Source: Clostridium sp. ZS2-4
Lineage (GTDB): Bacteria > Bacillota > Clostridia > Clostridiales > Clostridiaceae
Length of the DNA stretch: 64,000 bases
Reading direction: 5' to 3'
Assembly (NCBI RefSeq): GCF_026719745.1
Contig: NZ_JAPPRQ010000136.1
Span: forward strand, 1 to 64,000
In this document: piece by piece, positions 52,543 to 61,171 of the stretch
Layout: each line of letters opens with the position of its first letter
Position numbering within the stretch: the stretch's first letter is position 1
The notes under the pieces: generated by a model
What the model was told of the DNA's origin: nothing
The model's database searches: none
What the model saw: the letters and a program-made list of their open reading frames with translations, nothing else
Position numbers and translations under genes: made by a program

Positions 52543-53805
52543 ATGAAAAAGCTTAGTAGTTTCTATTTGAGTGAAATACTTCATAGGAGTGTTTACGACG
52601 AATATGATGACTGTATAGGAAAAATTAGCGACATATATGTAACCACTGGATATGGATATCCTAAAGCTATAGGATATAAGATAAAAAAAGGCAGTGAAGT
52701 TTACAATTATGAATTTCGCAATATTGAATTCTATGAGGAGAATGGCAGGATATATATAAAGGTAAGAATGGTTAAGGATATAATTCCAAGAGCATATTCC
52801 TATCTCCTGTCAAAACATTTGTTAGATAAGCAAATCGTTGATGTGAATGGTAAAAAAGTAGTAAGAGTTAATGATTTAAGATTAGCTAATATTTGTGGAG
52901 AAATTAGAGTAATAGCTGTTGAAACAGGATTTTTAGCTTTAAGTAGAAGGTATGCCGTGGATAAAGTAATTAGGTTTTTCTTTAAAATGTTAAAGAGACA
53001 GCCTAAGGATAAAGTCATAATGTGGGATGATGTGGAGTCACTGGAAATGATAGACGATAATCTTAAAATTTCAGTACCCTATAGAAAGATATCTGAACTG
53101 CATCCGGCAGATATTGCAGACATTTTAGAGGAAGTAGATCTAAAATATAGGAATAAGATACTTGAAAGTTTAGATGATCATTTAGCGGCAGACACTCTTG
53201 AGGAAATTGATCCGGAAATCCAAGCAGACATAATTGAAACAATGAATCAAGCTAAGGTATCCGATATTTTAAATAATATGTCAAATGATGAAATAGCGGA
53301 TATTTTGGAAGAATTAGATGAAGAAACGGCTGAAAAACTGCTTATTAATCTGGAGACTGAGGATGAAGTTAAGGTTAGGGATTTGATGAGATATGAAAAT
53401 GAAACAGTTGGTAGTATAATGAATACAGATTTCGTAGCTTTTAATGTAAACATAACAGCAGCAGAGACTTTAGAAATTCTAAAGGAAATAAGACCTGAAG
53501 AAAAGATATCCCATTATATCTATATAACTGATCAAAATGAAAAACTTCAAGGGGTTATATCCTTCACTGAACTAGTTTTTGCAGATTCAAATTTAAAATT
53601 GAAGGATATAATGAAAAGAGAAACAATAAAATTATTTGATGATGAAAATTTGGAAACTGCTATTACAAAGTTTATAAAATATGATTTTATAACTATACCT
53701 GTTATAGATAATGAAGAAAAACTTCAGGGAATAGTAATTATAAATGACATAATAGAAGAGGTTTTCTCAGAGCAATTTAAAAAAAAGCTAAAAAAAGCGG
53801 TTTAA
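52543..53805 (+). CDS. Soluble MgtE-N/CBS protein with PRC-barrel start
   Basis: A 420-residue protein with the cytoplasmic half of the MgtE Mg2+ channel but no membrane domain. Order: one or two PRC-barrel-like units (about 1-165; SVYDEYDDCIGKISDIYV), MgtE N-domain superhelix (about 185-285; ISELHPADIADILEE, MSNDEIADILEELDEETAEK), and a CBS pair (about 290-415; ETVGSIMNTDFVAF, KLQGIVIINDII). It ends with a basic tail, not a helix. In other clostridia such proteins sit beside Nramp-related Mg2+ or Mn2+ transporters; none follows here. GGGAG is eight bases before the ATG. A long leader with attenuator and leader peptide precedes it. Confidence 0.85.
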   Translation: MKKLSSFYLSEILHRSVYDEYDDCIGKISDIYVTTGYGYPKAIGYKIKKGSEVYNYEFRNIEFYEENGRIYIKVRMVKDIIPRAYSYLLSKHLLDKQIVDVNGKKVVRVNDLRLANICGEIRVIAVETGFLALSRRYAVDKVIRFFFKMLKRQPKDKVIMWDDVESLEMIDDNLKISVPYRKISELHPADIADILEEVDLKYRNKILESLDDHLAADTLEEIDPEIQADIIETMNQAKVSDILNNMSNDEIADILEELDEETAEKLLINLETEDEVKVRDLMRYENETVGSIMNTDFVAFNVNITAAETLEILKEIRPEEKISHYIYITDQNEKLQGVISFTELVFADSNLKLKDIMKRETIKLFDDENLETAITKFIKYDFITIPVIDNEEKLQGIVIINDIIEEVFSEQFKKKLKKAV

Positions 53806-53810
53806 AGAAT

Positions 53811-53882
53811 AGTTAAAAGAAGAGAAAAGAAGTGAAAAATATGTATTTACTTCTTTTTTCTTCTTTTAACTTATTTTTTTTC
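53811..53882 (+). terminator. Terminator after the MgtE-like gene
   Basis: A 23-bp stem with one mismatch (53811-53833 with 53849-53871) followed by a T-rich run. Confidence 0.9.
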
Positions 53883-53975
53883 CTCAATTTTATATGTAGT
53901 ATTTTGTAGAAAGTTGCACAAAATAAATATAGAAAGGTATATGAGTATATTTATTTTAGGAGGTGCAGCTAAAAA

Positions 53976-54686
53976 ATGAGGGAAAAGTTGGGGTTCAAAA
54001 GAATAAGCGTTTTAGTGATGACCTTATTATTTACATATGTTATTGCGGCAGAATGTATTTATCCCTATTTTGATGCTATAAATGCTGTAACATATAAGTA
54101 TGGTTCAAGAGGAGAGGTAGTTAGAGAAATTCAGACAAAATTGAAAAGATGGGGATATTATACTAAAGGCATAGATGGTATTTATGGTTATCAGACTTAT
54201 ACATCTGTAAAATATTTTCAAAGAAAAAATGGTCTTATAGTTGATGGAATTACAGGAAATAGAACTTTAGTTGCTTTGGGTATAAATCCTAAAACTGTAA
54301 ATCCTGATTCCACAGCTTCAGCCTCTTCACAAAATAATCAGGATGTTATCCTGCTTGCAAGACTTATTAATGGAGAAGCAAGGGGGGAACCTTATGAAGG
54401 TCAAGTTGCTGTAGGTGCTGTGATTTTAAATAGAGTTAGAAATCCAAAGTTCCCGTCAACTATTGCAGCAGTTGTATATCAGCCCGGAGCCTTTACTGCT
54501 ATAGTAGATGGTCAGGTACATGCAGAAATGCAGCCAGATTCAATTAAAGCTGCAAGAGATGCTTTAAATGGATGGGATCCATCAGGAGGAGCAATATATT
54601 ATTTTAATCCGGCAACAGCTACCAGCTCATGGATTTGGTCCAGACCGCTTATTAAGGTTATTGGAAAACACAGGTTTTGCAGATAG
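53976..54686 (+). CDS. sleB: Spore cortex-lytic enzyme SleB-type
   Basis: Degrades cortex peptidoglycan during germination. The 236-residue protein has a signal segment (about 10-37), a peptidoglycan-binding domain (about 40-102; GSRGEVVREIQTKLKRWGYY, DGIYGYQTYTSVKYFQ), a Ser/Ala linker, and a hydrolase_2 catalytic domain (about 125-236; LARLINGEARGEPYEGQVAV with the catalytic Glu, and GAIYYFNPATATSSWIWSRP). This is the standard SleB order and length. AGGAGGTG precedes the ATG. No ypeB partner follows; instead a repeat element and the cysE T-box come next. Confidence 0.93.
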   Translation: MREKLGFKRISVLVMTLLFTYVIAAECIYPYFDAINAVTYKYGSRGEVVREIQTKLKRWGYYTKGIDGIYGYQTYTSVKYFQRKNGLIVDGITGNRTLVALGINPKTVNPDSTASASSQNNQDVILLARLINGEARGEPYEGQVAVGAVILNRVRNPKFPSTIAAVVYQPGAFTAIVDGQVHAEMQPDSIKAARDALNGWDPSGGAIYYFNPATATSSWIWSRPLIKVIGKHRFCR

Positions 54687-54719
54687 TAAAATTTCATTTA
54701 GATTGAAGAATTATTTGAT

Positions 54720-54911
54720 AGTAACCAGTTATCAGCAGCCAGTGACCAGTAAAGGATGTTTTGCTAATGCAAAACTTTAATTTTAGCAGAAGAATTATTT
54801 AACCATATTGCAGCTAGCTGCAATTCATTATATAATTGTTTACTGGCTACTGGCTACTGGCTACTGGCTACTGGCTACTGGCTACTGTAAAAAATTACTG
54901 CGTAATTTTTT
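54720..54911. repeat. Heptad palindromic element with six perfect heptads
   Basis: Left arm AGTAACC, AGTTATC, AGCAGCC, AGTGACC; type B core start GGATGTTTTGCTAATGCA; a perfect 18-bp palindrome ATTGCAGCTAGCTGCAAT (54807-54824); right arm of six identical ACTGGCT units plus ACTG (54842-54887); right hairpin AAAAAATTAC/GTAATTTTTT (54889-54911). No left hairpin. The cysE T-box promoter starts 11 bases later. Confidence 0.87.
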
Positions 54912-54921
54912 ATATATAAGG

Positions 54922-54950
54922 TTGACAATATCTTTAACACTTCATATAAT
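54922..54950 (+). promoter_or_regulatory. Consensus promoter of the cysE T-box leader
   Basis: TTGACA, exactly 17 bases, TATAAT. Confidence 0.9.
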
Positions 54951-54956
54951 AAAAGT

Positions 54957-55304
54957 ATAATCCTTAGTGAAATAGTAAGAAATACTGAGAAAAAGGAAAG
55001 TAGCGTAAATTGAATATTCAGAGAGGAAATCGTAAGCTGGGAGATTTCTATATTGAGTTTATGTGAAGTGCCCTTTGGAGTTTTGCACCGAAATATTGAG
55101 TAGGCTGCAGCGGGTTCACCCGTTATAGTGATAGAACATAAATAAGTTTACGATTTAGAGTGCACAGCTTACATTAATGTGTAAGTAACAGTATTAATGG
55201 TAAATTTAGAGGTGTTTGAAGAAGAGCTGGGATTTTTATATCCAAGTAGAGTGGAACCGCAAAGTATAGCTTTGTCTCTAGAATTTAGAGACAAAGCTTT
55301 TTTT
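54957..55304 (+). promoter_or_regulatory. T-box leader (Cys) controlling cysE
   Basis: T-box variant AGAGTGGAACCGC (55248-55260) followed by a terminator AGCTTTGTCTCT/AGAGACAAAGCT with seven T (55268-55304). The likely specifier codon is TGC at 55079-55081 (GAAGTGCCC). GCAGCGGGTTCACCCGTTA in the middle is the usual stem region between stem I and the T-box. With the repeat element it fills the gene-free stretch 54687-55372. Confidence 0.92.
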
Positions 55305-55372
55305 ATATAAATAGGGGTGTGGAAATTTAAAACTAAGGATAAAGTATAACTAATCAAATGGAGGGTGGAAAA

Positions 55373-55957
55373 ATGCTTAAATTTTTCAAAATAGTAAAAT
55401 ATGATATAGACAATATAGTTAAAAATGACCCAGCGGCTAGAAATGGTTTAGAAGTAGCAATTCTATATCCTATAGTACATGTGATGATACTTTATAGAAT
55501 TGCTCATGCATTGTATAATAAAAAAATATTTTTCTTGGCAAGATTAATATCACAAATAGGAAGATTTTTAACAGGAATAGAAATACACCCAGGAGCTAAA
55601 ATAGGAAAAGGATTTTTCATAGACCATGGAATGGGAGTGGTTATTGGAGAAACTGCAGAGGTTGCAGATAATGTTACTCTATATCACGGTGTAACACTAG
55701 GGGGTACAGGAAAGGATACAGGAAAAAGACATCCTACCGTTGGAAACAATGTGATAATTGGTTCGGGTGCTAAAATTTTAGGACCTATAGTTATAGGTGA
55801 TAACTCAAAGGTAGGATCTAATTCAGTAGTTCTTAAAGATGTGCCTGGAAATTCAACAGTGGTTGGTATACCAGGTAAAGTAGTAAAGAAAAGTCCTAAT
55901 GTAATAAAAATGGATCAGTATGAAAATATGGAAATAGGTAAATGCATGAATAGATAA
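55373..55957 (+). CDS. cysE: Serine O-acetyltransferase
   Basis: Makes O-acetylserine for cysteine synthesis. The 194-residue protein has an N-terminal helical part and the left-handed beta-helix of hexapeptide transferases: [58 protein letters not shown] and [15 protein letters not shown], with the catalytic DHG and the YHGVTLGG loop. It is the short bacterial form. I set the ATG at 55373, since the ATG at 55358 overlaps the GGAGGG site. The Cys T-box upstream agrees with the call. Confidence 0.96.
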   Translation: MLKFFKIVKYDIDNIVKNDPAARNGLEVAILYPIVHVMILYRIAHALYNKKIFFLARLISQIGRFLTGIEIHPGAKIGKGFFIDHGMGVVIGETAEVADNVTLYHGVTLGGTGKDTGKRHPTVGNNVIIGSGAKILGPIVIGDNSKVGSNSVVLKDVPGNSTVVGIPGKVVKKSPNVIKMDQYENMEIGKCMNR

Positions 55958-56078
55958 CAGTGGGTAAAAGTTTGTGTTATACTGGAGTTAGTTCCAATTA
56001 TTTAAAATATACTCTTGAAAAGTCTGAACTTATGATATAGTATATTAAGGAGAATAGTGAGAAAGGTGGAATTGATAA

Positions 56079-56789
56079 ATGATATCACCAGCTATGACTA
56101 AACTTATAGGATGTCTTCCAAAGGGAGTAGTTAAGTTTTTGTCCTCTAAGATAATATATGGATATGTAGATAAATATGCTAATATAAGAATAGAAAATGA
56201 AGAAAATTTAAGCGATTTTAAAAGACCAGTTATATATGTATGTAATCATTTAAGTAATTCGGATGGTTTGATTTTACAGCGAGTTCTAAAAAATGATGAT
56301 GTAACCTTTGTTGCTGGGGTAAAGTTAAATAGTAATTCACTTACCAGTATGGGAGTAAGTATAGTTAAGACAACACCAATTCAACCCAATACTGCTGATA
56401 AAGAAGGAATAAAAAGAATTATTTCTATTATTAAAAATGGGGGAAGTATGCTTATTTTCCCGGAAGGAACAAGAAGCAGAACTGGTAAATTAATTAAAGC
56501 AAAAAGAGGAATAATTTTAATTGCAAAAATATGCAAGGTACCTATTGTGCCTTTGGGGATTACTGGAACGGAAAAGCTTTTGCCTATAAATAAGGAAGGT
56601 AAAATGGAAAAAGAAAAATTTAATTATGCTGATATTAATGTTAAAATAGGCAAATCATTCTCTCTACCTAAGAAAAATGCTGAAGAGACAGGTAGAGAAT
56701 ATGAAGAAAGAGCACTTGAATTTTTAATGAATAATATAGCTGAGCTTTTACCAGAAGAATATAGAGGTGAGTATTCAGCTAAGAAGTAA
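56079..56789 (+). CDS. plsC: 1-acyl-sn-glycerol-3-phosphate acyltransferase
   Basis: Acylates lysophosphatidic acid to phosphatidic acid at the membrane. The 236-residue protein carries the PlsC motifs: VCNHLSNSDGL (H-x4-D), FVAGVKLN, IFPEGTRSRTGKL and the late IVPLGITGTEKL. Length is normal. AAAGGTGG precedes the ATG by about eight bases. It is a single gene between cysE and nth on the same strand, with a hairpin after it. Confidence 0.93.
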   Translation: MISPAMTKLIGCLPKGVVKFLSSKIIYGYVDKYANIRIENEENLSDFKRPVIYVCNHLSNSDGLILQRVLKNDDVTFVAGVKLNSNSLTSMGVSIVKTTPIQPNTADKEGIKRIISIIKNGGSMLIFPEGTRSRTGKLIKAKRGIILIAKICKVPIVPLGITGTEKLLPINKEGKMEKEKFNYADINVKIGKSFSLPKKNAEETGREYEERALEFLMNNIAELLPEEYRGEYSAKK

Positions 56790-56809
56790 AAAAGAATTTT
56801 AGAATATAT

Positions 56810-56852
56810 AAAGAGCAGAACATAGAGAAATTCTAAGTTTTAGCTCTTTTTT
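56810..56852 (+). terminator. Terminator after plsC
   Basis: AAAGAGC/GCTCTTT with an inner AGAA/TTCT pair and a T run, just before the nth ribosome site. Confidence 0.75.
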
Positions 56853-56867
56853 GTGTAGGTGATGTAA

Positions 56868-57503
56868 ATGGAAAAAGATAGTATAAAAAAGGTGTTGGAT
56901 ATATTAAGTGAAACTTATGAAGGAGCAAAGTGCGGATTGGAGCATAAATCTCCTTATGAATTATTAGTATCAACAATATTATCAGCCCAATGTACAGATG
57001 AAAGAGTTAATGTAGTAACAAAAGAACTGTATAAGGAATACAATACACCTGAAAAAATGATAATTTTAAATGACGGTGAGTTAGGGGAAAAAATAAAAAG
57101 CTGCGGACTTTACAGAAATAAAAGTAAAAATATTTTAGCTGCTTCCAAGGCTATTATAAATAATCATAATGGTCAAGTGCCAAGTACTATGGAGGAACTT
57201 ACAAGACTTCCTGGGGTAGGCAGAAAAACTGCTAATGTTGTGCTTTCAAATGCATTTGGAGTACCAGCTATTGCAGTTGATACTCATGTTTTCAGAGTAT
57301 CAAATAGAATAGGTATTGCTGAAGGAAAAAATGTTGACCAAGTTGAAAAACAGTTAAGAGAGAATATACCAAAAGAAATGTGGAGTGATGCACACCACTA
57401 TATTATATGGCATGGAAGAAAGATTTGTAAGGCGAGAAAGCCAGAATGTGAAAAATGTCCAATTGCTCCATATTGTGAATACTATAATAGTAAGCAGAAT
57501 TAA
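56868..57503 (+). CDS. nth: Endonuclease III
   Basis: DNA glycosylase/AP lyase for oxidised pyrimidines. The 211-residue protein has helix-hairpin-helix LPGVGRKTANVV with the catalytic Lys, the catalytic Asp in VDTHVFRVSNR, and the C-terminal iron-sulfur loop C-x6-C-x2-C-x5-C (from CKARKPECEKCPIAPYC). All catalytic residues are intact. AGGTGATG stands just before the ATG. It lies 15 bases after the plsC terminator and ends at its own terminator. Confidence 0.97.
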   Translation: MEKDSIKKVLDILSETYEGAKCGLEHKSPYELLVSTILSAQCTDERVNVVTKELYKEYNTPEKMIILNDGELGEKIKSCGLYRNKSKNILAASKAIINNHNGQVPSTMEELTRLPGVGRKTANVVLSNAFGVPAIAVDTHVFRVSNRIGIAEGKNVDQVEKQLRENIPKEMWSDAHHYIIWHGRKICKARKPECEKCPIAPYCEYYNSKQN

Positions 57504-57560
57504 AATAATAGATAAAAGCGCTGATTTAACAAATAACCGCTTTTATCTATTATTTTTTAT
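57504..57560 (+). terminator. Terminator after nth
   Basis: A perfect 17-bp stem (57504-57520 with 57538-57554) with a 17-base loop and T run. Confidence 0.9.
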
Positions 57561-57653
57561 TTTAAATTTTATAAAAATATATTAAGCAAATTATATATTA
57601 AAAGTAATATTATAGTAATATAAGTATTGTTTAACAAGAAATGGGGAGATTTT

Positions 57654-58580
57654 ATGAAGTGCGATGCTGTATTTGAAGGTGGAGGAATAAGAGGAATAGG
57701 AATGATTGGGGCTTTAAACTATTTTGAAAAAAGGGGATATAATTGGAGAAAGGTTGCAGGAACTTCTGTTGGAGCAATAATAGCTTCTTTTATTGCAGCT
57801 GGATATACTGCAAAAGAAATTGAGAATATAATGGCTGAAACTGATTTTTTGAAATTTTTAGACAGAGAAAGGGTGCAAAAAATTCCAGTGGTAGGAAAAG
57901 CTTTGGGAGTTTTAAAAGAAAAAGCTATATATTCTGGAAGTTATTTTGAAAGATGGATGGATGAAATGCTTTCAAGGAAAGGGGTTTCTAAATTTAAACA
58001 TGTATGCAAAGAAGGAAAATGTAATCTTAAAGTTGTAGCTTCTGATATAACACGGAAGAAAATATTGATTCTTCCTGACGATCTTTATAATTATGGTTTC
58101 TATCCAATGGAATTTAAAATTTCAAAAGCTGTAAGAATGAGTATGAGCATACCTTTATATTTTAAACCCATAAAATTAAAGTATAAAGGTGGCACTAGTT
58201 ATATTGTTGATGGAGGAGTATGCTGGAATTATCCGATTTCAATATTTGATATAAATGGTATTCCAGAGGTCCCAACTATAGGATTTAAATTTAAAAATGT
58301 AATTACAAGTAATACTTTAGAAAGCAAAACAGATACTATAGCTTATTTATTGGATGTAGCAAATACAATGTGCGCTAAGAGAAATGATAAATGTTTAAAT
58401 CAGGAGGATAAGAGCAGAACAGTATTTATACCGACACTGGGAGTAGATGTAACAGATTTTAATATTTCAAAACAAAAAAGCATACGTTTGTTTAAATCTG
58501 GATATAGAGCTGCAAAAGAATTTTTGAAAGGGTGGGATTTTGAAGAATATATAAAAGAATATAGAAAAGTATCGGTTTAA
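57654..58580 (+). CDS. Patatin-like phospholipase
   Basis: A 308-residue serine acyl hydrolase of the patatin family. The oxyanion loop is GGGIRG (9-14), the nucleophile elbow GTSVG with Ser38, and the catalytic Asp lies in the DGG motif of YIVDGGVCWNYP. The Ser-Asp dyad is thus complete. It has no signal peptide and is probably cytoplasmic or membrane-associated, acting on phospholipids; the substrate is unknown. GGGGAG precedes the ATG at 57654 by seven bases. Confidence 0.92.
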   Translation: MKCDAVFEGGGIRGIGMIGALNYFEKRGYNWRKVAGTSVGAIIASFIAAGYTAKEIENIMAETDFLKFLDRERVQKIPVVGKALGVLKEKAIYSGSYFERWMDEMLSRKGVSKFKHVCKEGKCNLKVVASDITRKKILILPDDLYNYGFYPMEFKISKAVRMSMSIPLYFKPIKLKYKGGTSYIVDGGVCWNYPISIFDINGIPEVPTIGFKFKNVITSNTLESKTDTIAYLLDVANTMCAKRNDKCLNQEDKSRTVFIPTLGVDVTDFNISKQKSIRLFKSGYRAAKEFLKGWDFEEYIKEYRKVSV

Positions 58581-58607
58581 ATTAGTGTTTTGTGTATTGC
58601 CATAATA

Positions 58608-58636
58608 TTGAATTTGAAATAATAGTAAATTATAAT
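58608..58636 (+). promoter_or_regulatory. Likely promoter of the Cof-type hydrolase
   Basis: TTGAAT, 17 bases, TATAAT in the 122-base gap after the patatin gene. Confidence 0.6.
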
Positions 58637-58702
58637 TAGTAATTGAAATCTAAAAAAAAGGAATATTAAGTAGTAACAGCTATAAAAAAAGGAGAGGTTA
58701 AA

Positions 58703-59524
58703 GTGAAGTACAAGTTGATATGTTTAGATATGGATGGCACACTGTTGAATAGTGGAAATATAGTTAGTGAAAGAAATAAAGAAGCTATAAAAAAAGCACA
58801 TGATAAAGGGGTAAAAGTTGCTATAACTACAGGCAGATTGTTTACTTCAGCTAAATATTATGCTGGACTTATAGGAATAGAGGCACCCATAATAGCTTCA
58901 AATGGTTCTTATATTAGAGAAAAAGATAAAGATGAGGTAATATACGAGTGTTTGCTTGGAAAAGAAAATTGTGAAAAAATATGGTCTGTAATAGAAAAAT
59001 ATGATTTTTTTAATTGCCTTAATACACATGATACTATTATTTCCAATAAGCCATTTCCAAGTGAATATGCTTATCGCAAATTAAACAATGATTTACCTGA
59101 AAATATGAAAATTAAATTGGAGGTAGCTTCTGATTTTAACCAGGCTATTGAAAAATATAAGGATGAAATTCTTAAATCCATATGTATTAGCAAAGATTAC
59201 GATAAAGTAAGAAAAGCTAAAGAGGAAATAAGTGCTTATGATGAATTTGAAGTAGTAAGTTCCAATTTTAATAACTTTGAAATAATGAAAAAAGGTGTTT
59301 CAAAAGGCAAAGCAGTAGAGAGGCTTGCGCAGTTTTATGGTTTCGATAGAGGAGATATAATCTGTATGGGTGATGCAGAAAACGACTTATCTATGATTGA
59401 ATATGCAGGTATGGGAATAGCTATGGGGAACGCTGAAGAGTATGTAAAAGAAAAGGCTGATTATGTTACTGATACAAACAATAATGATGGTGTTGCTAAG
59501 GCTATTCAAAAATTTGTCTTATAA
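58703..59524 (+). CDS. Cof-type HAD-IIB phosphatase
   Basis: A 273-residue cytoplasmic HAD phosphatase: motif I LDMDGTLLNSG, motif II ITTGR, Lys in SKGKAVERLAQFYGF, and motif IV MGDAENDLSMIEYAG. It is the third Cof-type gene in the window but less alike than the pair at 17238-19039, with a different cap region. The start is GTG with GGAGAGG upstream. Substrate unknown. Confidence 0.92.
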   Translation: MKYKLICLDMDGTLLNSGNIVSERNKEAIKKAHDKGVKVAITTGRLFTSAKYYAGLIGIEAPIIASNGSYIREKDKDEVIYECLLGKENCEKIWSVIEKYDFFNCLNTHDTIISNKPFPSEYAYRKLNNDLPENMKIKLEVASDFNQAIEKYKDEILKSICISKDYDKVRKAKEEISAYDEFEVVSSNFNNFEIMKKGVSKGKAVERLAQFYGFDRGDIICMGDAENDLSMIEYAGMGIAMGNAEEYVKEKADYVTDTNNNDGVAKAIQKFVL

Positions 59525-59643
59525 TTAATTCAGAAAATTGTAAATTTATTTTTAAGGTTAAGTATTTGCAGTGTTTTTACTTTACCTCATATGGTAATTA
59601 AGGTAATATATAATGTGTGGTACTTCAAAGGGGGAAAAGAAAA

Positions 59644-60129
59644 ATGAAAATTGACAGACCAAATTTGCATATAGTTTTATTTGAACCAGAGATTCCTCAA
59701 AACACAGGAAATATTGGAAGAACTTGTGTGTTGACGAATTGCAGACTGCATTTGATTAAACCATTAGGATTTACTTTAGATGATAAACAGGTGAAAAGAG
59801 CAGGTCTAGATTATTGGCCTTCGTTAGATATAGAGGTACATGAATCCTTTGATGATATGATAGAAAAGTATCCAGATGCTACAATTTATTTGTCAACTAC
59901 AAAAGGAACTAAATATCATCATGATGAAGTTGAATATAAGCATGGAGACTTTATTGTATTTGGTAGAGAATCTTCAGGACTACCTGATTATATTAGAGAT
60001 AGATATGTTGAAAATAGAATTAGAGTTCCTATGTTGGAAACAACAACAAGATCTTTAAATCTTTCTAACACGGTATCGATTGTAGCTTATGAAGCTTTAA
60101 GACAGTTAGGCTTTCCAGGAATGAAATAG
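59644..60129 (+). CDS. trmL: tRNA (cytidine/uridine-34-2'-O)-methyltransferase
   Basis: Methylates the ribose of wobble base 34 in certain leucine tRNAs. The 161-residue SPOUT enzyme has the knot motifs LHIVLFEPEIPQNTGNIGRT, KPLGFTLDDK, VFGRESSGLP and RSLNLSNTVSIVAYEALRQ (the SAM-binding knot). Length is normal for the compact TrmL type. I set the ATG at 59644, seven or eight bases after AGGGGGAAAAG. It is followed after 11 bases by a degV gene, so the two form an operon. Confidence 0.95.
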   Translation: MKIDRPNLHIVLFEPEIPQNTGNIGRTCVLTNCRLHLIKPLGFTLDDKQVKRAGLDYWPSLDIEVHESFDDMIEKYPDATIYLSTTKGTKYHHDEVEYKHGDFIVFGRESSGLPDYIRDRYVENRIRVPMLETTTRSLNLSNTVSIVAYEALRQLGFPGMK

Positions 60130-60140
60130 GAGGAAAGGCT

Positions 60141-60974
60141 ATGGAAAAGATTAAGATTATTACAGATAGTACCGTAGACTTAAACAAAGAAATAATAGAA
60201 AAATATGATTTAGAAGTTATACCTTTAGTAGTTAATTTTGGAGAAGAAAGTTATCTGGATGGGGCTGACATTGATGTCCATGAATTTTTAAGAAGAATAA
60301 AAGAAGAAGATATTTTTCCCACTACTACTCAAATTAATCCATATAGATTTTATGAATATTATAAGAAATATATAGATGAAGGGTACAAAATAATTTCCAT
60401 ACACATTTCTTCTAAAATGAGTGGTACATATGGTTCTGCTTGTATTGCCAAGGAGATGCTGGGAACTGATGATATAGTAGTTATAGATAGTATGAATGTT
60501 ACAGCGGGTTTAGGATTACTAGTTATTAAAGCAGCAGAATTAAGAGAAAAAGGATATAATATTTATGAAATTGAAGAAAAAATAAATGAAATCATTCCTC
60601 ATGTAAAAAGTGCTTATGCCTTTTCAAGTTTGGATAACTTAGTAAAAGGAGGAAGGCTTTCTAAAACTGCTGGAGCTATTGGAAGTTTTCTTGGAATTAA
60701 GTTAATATTAGAATCTGCTAATGGTGAAATGGCAGTTATGGACAAGGTTAGAGGAACAAAAAAAGCTATTAGAAGGATTTTGAAAGAATTAGAGAAAATG
60801 AATGACAAAGAAAGATGTATATTACTTCATATAGACAATTATGATGTTTTACCAGCGCTTAGAGAAGAATTGAACAGTAGACAAAGCAACTATAGTGAGT
60901 GTGAGGTAGGATGCGTAGTAGGAACTCATTCAGGACCAGATGCATGTGGTATTGCTTATGTTGAAAAATATTAA
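60141..60974 (+). CDS. DegV family fatty-acid-binding protein
   Basis: A 277-residue DegV protein: IITDSTVDLNKEI at the N-terminus, PTTTQINPYRF with the TSQP-like lipid-head-binding loop, IHISSKMSGTY with the second conserved Ser, and SLDNLVKGGRLSKTAG. Family members (FakB) bind a fatty acid and hand it to the FakA kinase; whether this copy does so is inference. AGGAGG is close before the ATG; the gene follows trmL by 11 bases. Confidence 0.93.
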   Translation: MEKIKIITDSTVDLNKEIIEKYDLEVIPLVVNFGEESYLDGADIDVHEFLRRIKEEDIFPTTTQINPYRFYEYYKKYIDEGYKIISIHISSKMSGTYGSACIAKEMLGTDDIVVIDSMNVTAGLGLLVIKAAELREKGYNIYEIEEKINEIIPHVKSAYAFSSLDNLVKGGRLSKTAGAIGSFLGIKLILESANGEMAVMDKVRGTKKAIRRILKELEKMNDKERCILLHIDNYDVLPALREELNSRQSNYSECEVGCVVGTHSGPDACGIAYVEKY

Positions 60975-60991
60975 AAATATAATAAATTTTT

Positions 60992-61037
60992 AAAGAAAAC
61001 ACAAATATATAGTGAGTTTATATTTGTGTTTTTCTTT
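60992..61037 (+). terminator. Terminator after degV
   Basis: AACACAAATATA with its inverse, an AAAG/CTTT extension, and a T-rich 3' side. Confidence 0.8.
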
Positions 61038-61171
61038 AAAAAAGTTAAAAAACATATTATATTAAAATTAAATTCTATGAAATATGTAAAAAAGATATAA
61101 ATTTACATATTTTTCATATATAAAGTTTATGGTATAATGTTAGTGGACTATATGTAAAGTGGTGATAATAT

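Noticed and set aside
54842-54887. CRISPR-like array
   Set aside because: The repeats are 7 bp with no spacers; this is an arm of the dispersed element.
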